Source: Symbiodinium microadriaticum (lineage: Eukaryota; Sar; Dinophyceae; Suessiales; Symbiodiniaceae). From it: 64,000 bases of DNA. Position 1 is the stretch's first letter, and every line of letters begins with the position of its first letter. The stretch lies in contig LSRX01000283.1 of assembly GCA_001939145.1 (NCBI GenBank), forward strand, positions 191,412-255,411, read 5' to 3'. This document shows, piece by piece, positions 38,223 to 51,830 of this stretch. The translations under genes and the position numbers were made by a program. The notes beneath the pieces were generated by a model. That model saw nothing but the letters and a program-made list of their open reading frames with translations. It was not told the DNA's origin and searched no databases.

Positions 38223-39247
38223 GCTGTACGAGCTGTCCGAAGAAATCTACGGGAGCCAGTGTTTATGGACGGCCTCTCGTCTTCAGCCCGTTCCGGGGAG
38301 ACCTGGAGAAGTGGGTGCGATTCGACGATCTGGGAGTCTAAATGCTTTGGCCTGGGGGCTTTATCTTCAGGGCTTGGCATGTCTGGTCTATGCCTCAGGG
38401 CATTTTGTGACCTTTGACAGTCTGCTGGCTTCCAAAGGCTCGGCCGACTAATTACGTACGACACCCCCTGTCCGTCGCCGAGCTTCTCAGAGGCCCCGGG
38501 AGCCGGAGTCTTTCTTTGCTTGACTCACGTCTCGAATCATGCTAGGCCCTATAGGCCTTGGCTAATGAAGACACGCGTCGCACGGTGGAGATCCAGAAAA
38601 ACACGGATCCTGGCTGCCGATCTCCTGAAGGGTCCATGAAACCTTCCAACCCTGACCCAAACCGAGAGCCGCACAGCTTCGTTCCACGGTATCCAACACA
38701 GATGCCTCGCACGGCGAAGAGCCGAGGAACGCCAAAAAGACGGCTCCGGAACAGGGCTCCGGCTTCTTGAAAGCGTCCTGCATGGCAGCGAGGCATGTTC
38801 CAGCTCCGAGTTAAGAAAGTTCAGAGGCAACGGAAGCTAAGGCGGCTGCGAGCTTGTTTGGACAGACACGGTATCTCCGAATGAAGTGTGTACGTGCGGC
38901 GGCGGCGGCGGAGGAATCTTGCTCTCTTCACTAGAACTGCCATAGCATTGGGGAGTCGATTCAAGCGAAAGCTTCAAGGAAGTCCGCGAGGCTCGTACAG
39001 TTCCCCGGTCCTTCCCATAGGTGGGCTGCGGTGCCGGGAACAGAAGCTTGTCAATGAAAGAGGACCTCACACGAGAGGAATTAGACCTCAAGCTTTGCGC
39101 AAGTGGTACTTCGTCTGTTGATGACCTGGTAGCAGAGACCCTGGCATCTCAGGACAGTCTCTGCATGCCCCAAATTCCTCCTGAGAAGTCAATGGGTCGG
39201 GAAGGCACCTCATGCATCTGCAGCTGTGACGTAAGGATTTACTTTGA

Positions 39248-39475
39248 GAGGGAGGGAGGGAGAGAGAGAGAGAGAGAGAGAGACACAGAGAGAAAGAGAG
39301 ACAGAGAGAGCTTGTGCGACAGGCAGAAACGAAGAGAGATGCACCGACAGACCGACAGACAGATAGCTCGAGAGACAGAGAAATAGAGAGGTGGAGTGCT
39401 AGAGAGGTAGAGACACAGGCAGATAGATGGACCGACAGATAGATAGACAGACAGACAAACAGAGAGGGACTGCCA
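39248..39475. repeat. GA/GACA-rich simple repeat
   Basis: GAGAGA run followed by degenerate GACAGA/TAGATA units over about 230 bases. Confidence 0.9.
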
Positions 39476-40289
39476 GATTGCAGATAGATACAGCAGACAA
39501 GCAGAGAGATCCTGATACCAGGCAGATACATCCTGCAAAGAAGTTCCTCATCGTTTGACTCGCTTTGACCAGGTCCTGTCTCAGCTCGGCGGCTGCGCAG
39601 CCATGGTCCGGGTCCACAGCACAGTGGCTTTTGGGTTTTTCTTCTGTGGCTTAGTCTCTGGTTGGACTCTGTTGTTGTGCCTGGAAGAGCGTGATAAGCG
39701 ACAAGTTCAAAGCCCTGGGTGGAGAGGCGACAGGTCGGAGCCCTGGCTGTGCTCTGGATGTTAACGTTGCTCTCGTCATCTGATCTGGCGGTGATCAGTT
39801 CAATGCTTCTCTAAATACCATGGAGGCATAGGAGAACTGGCCCACGAATTATACACTTGGCTGGCCGGCCGGCAGTGGAAGCGTCGTCTCGCAGTTGCAG
39901 CCAGGATTCTTAGCGACCCTGACGAGATGCAGATATAAAGCCAACAGTATCGAAGCGGCAATGTGAAGAACAGACCCAGAAAGTCTGACCAAAGCACGAG
40001 AGTTCAGATCGAAGCCTGCAGGAAAAAGTCCCACAATTCCACAACTTCCCGAACAACCCTCGACCAAACAGATCCAATGACAACCTACCGGGAAGGAAAT
40101 AAAGAATGGAAAAGGGATGTTCGAATCTAAGCTTTTGACCTTTGACTGGCGTTCGGGCAAGGCTGCAATTCCGTGACGTTGCGCCCGGGTAGAGTAGTGC
40201 GGTCATGTCAGAAAACATATACTGATGAGCAAAGTCAACGGACTTGGAAAGGCCACGATGAGATCCAACCCCATGACTATTGTCAGCAC

Positions 40290-40302
40290 CAGTAGTAGTA
40301 GC

Positions 40303-40341
<39 letters not shown>

Positions 40342-40421
40342 TGTTGTTGTTGTTGTTGTTGTAGTCGTCGTCGTCGTAGCAGCAGTAGTAGCAGTAGCAT
40401 TATTATTCTTATTATTATTAC

Positions 40422-40472
<51 letters not shown>

Positions 40473-40592
40473 CAGTAGTAGCAGCAGTAGTAGTAGCAGC
40501 AGCAGCCGTAGTAGAAGCAGTTGAAGTCGGAGTAAGAGTAGTAGTAGGGGTCGTTGGCGTAGAGAGGAGGAGGAGGAGGAGGAGGAGGAGAT
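40290..40592. repeat. AGT-type trinucleotide array; Thr coding on the minus strand
   Basis: AGT, TTG, CGT, AGC and ATT triplets, ending in a GGA run. Minus strand: after a CTC run it reads TPTTPTTTLTPTSTASTT and continues with Thr/Ala. Same layout as the array at 33 kb. Confidence 0.75.
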
Positions 40593-43408
40593 GTCTTTAT
40601 CGTAGTCACATTTTCCTTGTTTTGCCATGAGCTGCTAGATCATTATGCCAGTGATGGTGATGATGATGACGACGTCGACACCGTTGCTGACCATCATGGT
40701 GACTGCTTCGTGCTATTGTCGTTCTAGGACTATGAATTATATGGCCTGCTGACAACTTTCCCTGACCTCCTTGCACTCGATGTTCGGGCTCGCGCGCCGA
40801 AAGGCTGTGCTACTGCTTCCTCGGACTAAAGCTACCATCAGACCGTGCCCTCGTGGCGACGGTCGTCTAAGGCGGGGTGCTTCTGAAACCTCGCTGAGCT
40901 TTTAGTCTGGATTAACGGCTTCAGGGAGAACAATGCTCCCGCTGCTGTGCCTGTGTCCAGCGGCGGTTTCAGACCCATGCTCGAACTACTCCCTCCTGCA
41001 CTTTGTGCGAAGGGTCCGAGTGGCAGCAACACTAAGAAGAAAGAATTAAAGTATTTACAGCACTAACTGCCGTCCTTGAGGAAGGCGGGGCCAGGGCGTG
41101 AAGCGACATGATCCCAATGCAGCAACGTGCATCGAAGGAATGAGTTGTATTGATGCATACATGTGTGGCATACACGCCGGCTGGTTCATAGGCCAGGTAC
41201 GCACAGCAATGCAGCCATGCAGCACCTAGTGCCAAACCATCAACGCAAACACTAAGGCCAGGCTGCAAGTTGCAAGCTTTCTCGGCACCCGCTTACACTC
41301 ACAATTCAGCCTTGAAGTACTGTAACAGCCAGAACCACGAACCGTACAGTGCTAAACGCTGGCATCTGCCCCGCTGGCACTCAGGGAGGCCGTACGGCGA
41401 CGACCGAAGGTCTCAGATTCCATGGCTGAGTTCGGGGAAAGATCTCTTGGCGCCTGCCGTCAATGAACGATTTCACTTTGGAGTCTACGGGACGGCCGAC
41501 CTTAAGTCACGAGGGGTTGCGGCACCTGTGGGGCTTAGGTTGCATACATACATGGGCGTATGCATCTATGTACATATATATATATATATGTGCTACCCCA
41601 ATGTGCCCACGGTTTGGATGTTTGAAGGAGGAGTAACCCGGAGTCCGGATTCAAACGAGCGAGCAACGTGGGGATTCGTTAGATTAGTGCTGAGGCTCGC
41701 GCGTCGTATGACACAACGAAGTTGGTAGGCTTCGGCAATGCTGGACACCCGGTGTCGTTTCCAGCAGGACAAGCTATCGTACAACCGGTCGTTGCATTTT
41801 ATACGAGAAATTCACACACAGTGGATGCCAAATTCATCGTAATGAATACAAAGGGCTGCTTTACATAGCTTTTCTGCACGAGTGACAACAAGACAACATT
41901 CATGCGTGCGTGACTTGGGTTCTCAGTAGCTTGTTTGCACCAGCCTTGTACAAGACAAGCGCAATGTCGCAATACTAGCTGCAGTCACAGGAGTACTAAC
42001 AAGACCAGTAACAACAATAGCCGTAATCGCCACTGGCATCATCGTCATCATCTTTGACACAAACGAATCGAATCGGTATTTATGTTGCAACTGAAGCAGC
42101 AAGCAACAAGGGCGGCGAGGTGTTTGGGTGTTGAAGGACACTTCGGCTTGGGCGGTCAACTCTGTACTAATATCGAACGGATGTTTGTTTGTCCCAATTC
42201 ACATGCCAGCGAATCAAAGAATCGTATCACAGGTTAGCATTTATCCAACATGTATGGAAGCCAGTGTTGGATGACCAGTTGATGTACAATGACGGAAATG
42301 TCAGTATGTCTAACGCTAAGCTAAACGAATATGTGAGACTGCTATTTCGTGTGTAGCATTTGTTTAATGCTTCATGTTGACATAATGTTTGACTAATCTT
42401 TAACTCGTATAGTATAGGCTTAAGACTTGGACGCTACCACCCAAATTACACAGTATACTTTGAATCAGAATTAAAATGTACGGCAACTACTGTTTAGAGC
42501 ATGTTGAATATGTCTAGTAGACTTCGGTCATATATTATAGTTATGTAGCTGATACTTACTCTGTGCTTCGTCATTACTAAACTCAATGTAACTCATATTC
42601 TCCTTCTGCATAGTTCAATATTGAAGCAAGCTCATACACGTGCTGTTGACGTTTTGTACAGTATGTGTCATGATAGGAGTCCGGCGCATCTTCGCATCTG
42701 TTATTTTCTCCTTCTCAATGAAACTTTGCTTTCTATTGCCCGTATTTGCAATGGATATCACAGCGGTTCGATATCACCATTTTCTGAAGCAAACCCTTCG
42801 GAAATCTGGTGCTGTCTTAAGGCCGGGAAGACACAGCGGTTCCGATAGCAGCACATTCCTGAAACGACACCCTTGGAAAAATTTGGCACTCTCGAATCAC
42901 CCTTGTTTGTTGTCCGAATTTGCAACGGATAACACAGCGGGTCGACAGCACCATTTTTCAGAAGGAAACGGGTGAGGCGACAGCACATGCAGCTCCCGGA
43001 CTTGGCATTCATTGGACAACTTGCTTTAAGTACATACCAAACCTACTGAATTCAATAGGGCCTATTGATTCAGTCGGGCTGTCAGATTGAGGATTCAAGA
43101 TGCCTCAAAAAACTTTCTCAGGGCATCTTCAATCTTCAATCCGATAGCCCTATTGCATTCAAGAACTCAATAGGGTTCACGGACTGTGCGAAGAGGATTC
43201 CAAAGCCAATCGACTATCAACTCTCGTATGTAGTAATTGCTTTACTGCACACGAATTCAGATTATACACATACACACATACGGACTATTCTGGCATAACA
43301 GACAGGATTTACACCGAAACTGGTGGATAACTCGGGGGGGTACCATACATACTTGATTTAATGTATACATACATGTTCGTACGCACGCATATACATAAGT
43401 GCATGTAT

Positions 43409-43456
43409 AGATAAAGAGGGAGGGAGAGACAGAGAGAGAGAGAGAGAGAGGGCGAG
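43409..43456. repeat. (GA)n microsatellite
   Basis: GAGAGA run with GGGA at the left side. Confidence 0.9.
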
Positions 43457-43565
43457 AAAGATAGGATCTTCCACAACCCGGGTCTGTAGCGCAGCGGTTT
43501 CTGTCCGTGCACATGCCTGGAAAAAGTAAAACTAATCACACACGCCGGTACTCATTCTTTCTTGT

Positions 43566-43570
43566 ACATG

Positions 43571-43607
<37 letters not shown>

Positions 43608-43690
43608 GTACATGTATATGTATATGTATATGTATATATGTATGTGTATATATATATATACACATAGATGTGTATATGCATGTGTACTTA
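43566..43690. repeat. (TA)n/(TATG)n microsatellite
   Basis: TATA and TATG units with TGTACA palindromic interruptions. Confidence 0.9.
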
Positions 43691-44117
43691 TATTCACAAG
43701 TATCGCCGGGAATGGACGCGGTAGATCGATTTGCGCCGACTCGACAATACCCCACTGTAGCCGCCCAAATCCCAACACTCTAGGCACTTTGCCCAGAAGT
43801 CGAACACGCAAAAACTTCAGTGCCACCTCTACACTAAAGATGCGCTCAGCTTCTGAATGGATACTGGTGTCTTGGTCCAGCTAAAATTGTCAATGTCGAT
43901 CCCTTTGGTAATTGTCTACTTGCAATGTTCGTGCCGATGCTATGAAAATAGTGCTTTCGTGTCTGCCCAGTGCAGTGCTCGTGCCGATATTTGGTGCAAT
44001 GCTCCGATATCGATTTCTCCCGGAACCGGAAACAAAAACAAGCCTCATGCCTGAACCCGGATGGAGCCGAAACCCAGAGGATGAACAGTAGCAACCACAA
44101 AGCAAACTTAGAACTCC

Positions 44118-44153
44118 ATGAGATGCTTTCATAGCCAATCGACATCAGAAGCA

Positions 44154-44201
<48 letters not shown>

Positions 44202-44330
44202 ACTACTACCACATTACAACTACCTACTACTACCCCTAGGACCACTGCCACCACTACTGCGGCTCCTACTCCTATTAAGACTGCCCAGCCTCCTGACCAG
44301 TCTGTCTCTTTAGACAAGCGCATGTGCTGA
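44118..44330 (+). CDS. poly-Ala/Thr-rich reading frame, doubtful
   Basis: A (GCT)n run (about 44155-44199) reads as poly-Ala, followed by GTTTTLQLPTTTPRTTATTT and a short tail ending at a stop. The mixed Thr codons resemble linker exons, but this is the plus strand and no domain is visible next to it. Confidence 0.2.
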
Positions 44331-46823
44331 GGCTCACCTCGGGCTCTCTCGTCAGCTTCCGCTTGTGTCACAAATCTGGAATCTTGCTAAAACTTGTGGC
44401 TTCGCTTCCGTGGCAACTGCACAGGGCCTCGGAATTCCGGAGGTCGTGTAGCTTTCATGGCGGCTTGGAAAGTGGCTAAGTAGATCTCTGTGCACACTGC
44501 TTGCAAGATCGGCAGCTACTGGCACCAGCAGAAGTGTCGCAAGTCCAGATGGCCCGTGCGACACCCACGCAGTATGGAGTGCCCGCACGTGGTGTCTGTG
44601 CACTGCCGCATCCAAAACACAAGGGATCCTCACAGAACTGAACCCAAACATGTCTGCACAGGAGCTTGGATCTGATGCGTGGCAGGAGGCGGACACGGTG
44701 AGCAGCAACCAAAGCAAGGTAACACCTGGGCTCGGTTCGCGGTGCCAGCACAGCATATCTCGACCCCAGGCTCTAAGCCCACACAGCCCTCCACGGTTTC
44801 CGTTCAGCCCCACGAGAACTCCACTTCTTCGCGACAGCAGCAGGGTATCACAAGAGCATCTAGCACAGCCCTGCTGCATGCATTTTCCTGCACCGAAACC
44901 TCTTACCTGCCGGGGGTTGGAGGACGCCGGAGGACTGTCGGGCCATAGAAGACTCCGAAAAACTTGTAAGACCCCGTGGAGGGGGTCAGGACAGAGTCTT
45001 CAGTCCCAAAAGAAGCCCGCACCCCCTTAATTACGCAAAAGAAGCCTCAACAAAAACAAGATCCATCTCCCTTTCATTCCCTTTCCCTTTGATCCTCCCT
45101 CCGCCTGGCTCGCCAGGCTCCGCCCCCTTTTTCGCCAAGGGGCCGAGGGCCCAGAAACCAAGGGCGGAGCTCTCGAGGATCCCGAGGCCCATCCTGAGTC
45201 CAGAAAAGGCCAGCGCGCCCCTCTCTCTCCCTCGAAACAGTCTTAATGTCTTATCATATAGTCTCAATGTCTTATAAACTCATAGTATCAATCTCTCATA
45301 AACCTGTTCATGCTAGTAACATGATTAGTAGTTATAGCAATTAGTCTTACTATGGCTTCTTACTAGTGTTATCAGCGCAGAGCATCCCCGTCCCTGTGCC
45401 TAAGCCAGGCTTTCGGGCCATGCGACAGCGAGGAGAGGAGGAGCAAGGCGATGACGCATCGCAGCAGAAGCGTCGTGTTGAAGCCTAGACATCAACTTTG
45501 GGTCTCTGGCTGCACACGCATGTGAAGGCAGGTCACAGGTACGAGAACCATTTTCGAATGTCTATCCTAGCTTGCACGGTAGCTTGCTTCCGCTTGCCTG
45601 TCTACGTCCACGTGTGGGTGACCACTTCACTTTGAAGAGCTTGTGGAACGGAGTTGTTTACTTCGGATAAGGAGCTCCGGACTCTGTCGGGTTCTGCTGC
45701 GATGGACCCTGATGAGCAACTTCTATTCGATCTGCTCGGCACCACTTTTCGAAGCCTAAATCCCGGCCCACACACGGGCCGGCCAGGCCAAGGCGCGCTT
45801 CCGAACCTCCCAGCCGCAACCCAGCGCCACCTTGGGAGCGCCAGAGAGGCGCTGAGGGCATCCAGGCATTCGTCACGGAGTCATGGAACGGCGAGTTTAA
45901 GCGTGACTACCCGGCGGAAGTGAGACGAGGGAATCGCTCTGACCGCTTGCTCACATCTCCGCCAGTTTGGACTCATAATTTGAGAGAGGCAACCAGCGAG
46001 GGCAGCGGAATCACGAGGGCAAGGTGCCAGTGGGCAGCCAACTCCTCATCTGAGATTTTGAGCTATTGGATGCTTCGATGTGCTGGCCGCTGAGCCGGAT
46101 GGACCTATCGCAGTGGTTTTGCATAGGTACGCTGAATAGAAGGCTTGGATTTGTCCTTGGGAATGCGCACGCTCCAACATGACTGAAGTGCTCCTTTCGG
46201 GACCAAGACATACTCTCGCACTCTGCTGTGGCGCTTTCCTGACTTCATCTGCCACAAAGTCTTCGTAATCCACTATACTTCGTCGCTAGCTTGGACCTGA
46301 GGCCCGGATCTCAACAAGGGGCCGCTGCAAGATGCGTTGCTCAGCCCGAAATTAAAGAACTGTCCCTCCCTGTGGTCCTCACGAACCTCCGGTGAGGTGA
46401 GGGAAGACAATCCTTGCAGTGCTTGCTTTGGGCCCGGACTTGGCTTGGATGGTTGACTGCACAGGGTCTAAGCTTTGCAAAGTCTTGAAGTGGCTCAAAA
46501 TCTCGTGGCTTCCCCATAGACAAAGTGGCCATGCTGAAGCTGAACGTGGCAGATGCCAAAAGAAGGAACATGAACTACTGTAAAGTGTCGCATCACTGTG
46601 GTCAGCATGAAAAACGTTTGCGTCAGCGTGTAGCAGGTGTTGGCCGTCATCTTCTTATTGGACAACGCCTGCGCAAAGTGCACCTCAGCAAATCTAAGTA
46701 CTCTGGGGAAGGCTGCAAGGGTTCTCCATCCCATGAGATGTCAAAGACTCTGGGCTGCCGCGCCTTTGGAAGAGTGAACCCATCTCCGGTCACCCTGTCA
46801 TTTAATATAGAGGCCTCAACAAT

Positions 46824-46850
46824 TAGAGTAGGGTTTTGGGGCCCATGATA
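46824..46850. repeat. second copy of the 38.1-kb element core
   Basis: 27 bases starting TAGAGTAGGGTTTTGG, 23 of 27 identical to 38147-38173. Confidence 0.4.
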
Positions 46851-47473
46851 CTATAAGTTACTATCGTCATAAGAAGGGCAAGGGGCCATCATCAGCGGAC
46901 CTGGAAGACCCACGAGGCCATTCAGAAAGCCGCAGGAGAAGCCCACGAGGATGAACCTCTCCCGCGGCTCTTGGGGCAAGAACCACTGAATTTGGGCTTG
47001 CGCAGAGGTGCAGTGGCTCGTGGGACGGATTTAGTCTTCGGCTGCGATCTTCGCATTGACTAAACTGAAATGGGAGTTGCAGGTTGTGGATCGTTGAGTC
47101 GGACTCTGAACGGGAGCTTCAATGATGCATCGTGCTCCAAGGGCACTATTGCCAAGGGACTGCGCGACAGGATTAATGTCGGAATCTGATTCCGCTCGCC
47201 TGGATGAGCAGTCTAGCGCATCAAGCTGTGGCTGCTTTTGACTTGGGGGGATGGGGGCAAAGATGCTGAACCTCTCGTGTGTAAACCTTCTTAACACTAT
47301 GGAAGAGAAGTGGCTGTATTCCCATCTTTTTGCAGAGTTCGGTGTCGACGTCCTCGTCGAGCACCTTGGGTAGCACGAGGCGCTGCGTTTGTCTCCAGAG
47401 CTGAGAAGCTAAAGACAGGCCCTGGCCTGGGCTGCTGCTCGGCCGGAAATAGTTTTTCTACAGAGTCCTATAT

Positions 47474-47500
47474 GACCCTAAACCCTAAACCCTAAACCCT
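47474..47500 (-). repeat. interstitial TTTAGGG cluster
   Basis: Three CCCTAAA units in a row on the plus strand; otherwise no telomeric context. Confidence 0.85.
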
Positions 47501-50184
47501 TCAAGTGCAGTGTGTCCTACAGAGTCCGACATGTCTGGAACGTTCCAAGCGTGCCTCCGTGATGTGCAATGCCTCGTTTGCGCGTCGGGCTTTCGCATAG
47601 GCCCGGAACTCCTCCAGGCAGCACTGGGCTTGTCGCTGGACTTGTGAACGGACCAGCGGTGTAGCTATTGCAGAGTGCTCAGCGCACTCTGGTTATCATG
47701 AGAGCTGCAGCTGAACCTGCTTGTCTAGATTTGCGTGTGCTTCTGGCGTGTCTGCGGTCGTGTCATTAGGGATGGAACAAGTTACAGTCTCGTTGCTTTC
47801 CTGATAGTGATCGCCTTCTGCAACAGCATCCCTCTGCTTTGGACACTGCAGACGCCATCAGCAGACCAGCTATCAGAGAGCGATAAACAAGCGAGACCCA
47901 GCTCCATGGTGATCTTGAAGAGCGCGACCAGAGCGAATGTCAAATTCAGGAAAGTCTTCACCATCTCCAGGATGGATTTGTTCTCTCCAGTCTGCCTGCC
48001 ACGACTTACTCCGGGCACTGCAGCTACGTAGATTAGATCTGGCCAGAAGCGCGAGATATCTGGGCTACAAGCAGAGTCTTCACTGCGTGACAGTCGACAC
48101 ACGTCATGACTAACTCCAGGGACGTTCGCATGAAGAGATCATGCAATCCTCAAGCCGCTCCACCCAGAAAGTCTTCGTTTGATTTTGTCGCAGTTATCAA
48201 CTATCACCCCGCACTTCCTCCTTGCACGTGACGAGGCACACCAAGATGTATAGCCCCAGAGCCGTGCCCGGCAACCCAGGCACGGACAAGAGCAGAAGGT
48301 TGCCTTGGCCAGCGCTGCGAAACCAAAGCAGAGTGGGCAGACCTCAGGGCCTCAGCGTAACATCGGGGCCTGAAACCTGAACAACAAGAGAAGGGAGTCG
48401 CGTTGAGGTTGACCTGCAGACTCTTGCACACCACTGGCAAAGGAGCGGCTGTCAACTGTGTCCGTCCAAGTCGAAGTCTTGGTCTGGAACAGAGGACTAG
48501 GATTCAGTGAACCGGGAAAGATAGCCCTCTTACAAGAAATCTGCCGAAGCAAGCTGCGCCACAAGCTGTAGGCTCGTCTGGCTACGGCCAGAAAGAGCAC
48601 GGTTGAGGTGCTGAACCTAGGTTTGGCTGTTGACGAAAACGAAAACCCGTGCTTGCAATGAGGGAAGCTGCCCTCTTCCCGCCAGTTGCCACTGCACCCT
48701 GTGCACCGTCAGACATGCAATGACGTCTCGTGACAAGACACTCGAAGACGGTGCCAAGAACCACCATCAACACAGCACTCTCCAGGCCAGAAGCCAGATG
48801 CAGCTGATTCGCGAGGCTGTACCTTGTAAAGGCCGGCTGCAACAGCTGAAAGAGCTAAGAAACTCGAGGCTTTGAGCATTTACAGAAAGCTCGTGGAACC
48901 TAGCCGTGATTGTCCTGGCAAGGTGCACCAGGATGAAGAGAATGGAGCCGCCGAAACCTAGAGGGTCGACATGGGATTCTTCCAGGAGTGGCACCCAACT
49001 AGACGTCTGCTTGACTCGGGCGAGGTCTCTCTCAGACTGTGTCCTGGGAAGGACCCTCGGCCTGTGGCTGCTCGGCAGAACGCGCCCAAAATGCTGGCAA
49101 CCACAATGACGGCAATGGCGGAGGCGTCCATGTTGCAGGCGGGTTGCAGGCAGGGGATGGGTCTACAGTCTACGGTGGCGCCACCCCTCCGATTCGGATG
49201 TGGGTATGGCTTCCGGTTCCAGGGCCTTGCCTAGTCCAGGGCTCTGGGACAAGTTGGGCTTTGGTGCCTGCGCGAAGCCATAAAAATGTATGATACATGA
49301 TAATGTATGGCGACATGAGAGTCTGTGCAGAGCTAAGCTCTTGAAGTGCGAAGGCAGAGCCGTGCCGACATGAACTGTCCTGCGCCTGCTCTCGGCTTCT
49401 CTCACGAGCACCAAGGTGATGTGCGATGTCAGGTCTGCTCTCTAGCCAGCGTTACAGGGCTGAGCAGCCTCCATATGGGTTCTTTGTTGTCGCTGAGTAA
49501 GAAGCTCTTGGCACCTATCCGGTCTGCTTGCCTAGCGACTGGCATGGCACGTCAAAGGGGTACCCAAGCCAGCAAAACTTCTGGGTTGTCGTGCCGAGGG
49601 TCAGAGAAGCTCAGGTAGAAGGAGGTGCGTTTAGGGTCCAGGCACCGAGGGCTTCAGAGCGTGTGGGTTCCATATTTCGAACAGGGAGGGTGAACGGAAA
49701 CCCCAGACTGCAACGCTCTTACAAACTGCCTTTCCGATTTGGGACACCGTTTATGCTGTTAGCACGAAGAATCACGATGAACTACTAGTGTCATTGTTAA
49801 GAATTTTGAGCGTTACCGCCACCTACCGGCCGTGGTCATCACTACCAAGTCCTTCTGCTACTCATGTTCCGTGCTTGTGACTGTGACTATGGTTATATCT
49901 ACTACCGTACTGTCGCTTGTTGCTATAGAGATCACCGCGTCGTTGTTTGCCTAGCGAATCTTTTGCACGACAACCCAGACTGTTCTCTGCAGAAGCACGG
50001 CGTCATGTCTTGTTGGGTCATCGCGCACGGGACTACCACGCATGATCAAAGGAAAGGGCCTGCAATCTCTCAGAAACCGTAACTCAACCGCACAACCGCA
50101 CCAATACTGCAACAACATCTCGATCGGCAGAGGCTCCTACTCTAACAAACGGTTGCAGCTACCTGCTTGGCGTCAGCAGAAACA

Positions 50185-50300
50185 CAAACACACACACACA
50201 CAAAGACACACCAACACGTACGACACAGTGTAACAAACGAACATGCAAACAACGAACAAACCAATGCACACACACACACACACACACAAAAAAAAAAAAG
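50185..50300. repeat. (CA)n microsatellites and A-run
   Basis: Two CA tracts (about 50190 and 50268) and a run of A at 50288-50299. Confidence 0.9.
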
Positions 50301-51096
50301 TACACCCCTAGCTGTCGCTGCGGCTATTTCCGCTGAGTTCCAGACTTTAAGACGGGGGACTCTGCCAGGATTGCATCAATACGAACGCACAACCCCTCAC
50401 CAGGTAGAGCTGTTCTTCGCACGGCAAACACCCAGCCTAATCATCCGGATCGTGGGGCTCTTCAAGTCTGGCAAGCATCTGTAAAGGAAGGTACTTCGCT
50501 GTCGAGAGTAATTGACGACCTGTTCAGCTTCCACAGGAACACCCCCCATGGTGTAGGAGTCTGGCAAGTTCGCAGTCAGGGTCCGGTATAGTCTCGCAGA
50601 GCAACATCGGAAGCCTGTGTGACAAAGTTGAGAAACTAATGCTGCACCGACTGCAGCAACAACTGCAGCTGGAAATTCAGCTCCAAAAGGCATAGATGGA
50701 AAGTATCTTGCGATGGCAGCCCTTTGAGAACTTGCCAAACGTCGATGTCCGCGGGCTCAGCTGTTGGGCACCCAAAGGTCCCGACGATCGGCACACATGA
50801 TGAGCAGCGCAAGAGCAGGCGTCAACCAAAGCCCTCTTCATGCGTCGGCAAAAAATGGCTCTGTACCTTCACCCCAAATGCCAGCGCCCGCAGTCTAGGG
50901 CAGTGCTTCGGGCCTGTAACATACCTTGCTATATGCTCAAGGACTCAATGAACTCGGGGCACCTCCACTCTCAACGCTTGAAACCACACTCACCACTACT
51001 AGTAACACCGGTGATACTACGAGTGCTACTGGGCTAGCGGTACTGGTGGTGCAGGTAATGCTAGTAGCACAAGTTCTAGTAGTCTTGGTCAGTAAG

Positions 51097-51830
<734 letters not shown>

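Larger units (their letters stand above)
33530..40280. other. no gene identified
   Basis: About 6.7 kb where I see only repeats (listed separately) and unsupported ORFs. Confidence 0.4.
40600..51090. other. no gene identified
   Basis: About 10.5 kb without a recognisable exon. 42.2-43.3 kb is less GC-rich. A plus-strand frame ending at 51094 reads a Thr-rich stretch followed by a hydrophobic run, but nothing confirms it. Confidence 0.4.

Noticed and set aside
39239..39531. ORFs of Ser/Leu or Arg/Glu repeats in GA/CT tracts
   Set aside because: Translations of simple repeats without unique sequence or splice context.
43481..43512. tRNA A-box-like GTAGCGCAGCGGT
   Set aside because: No matching T-arm, acceptor stem or anticodon arm follows.
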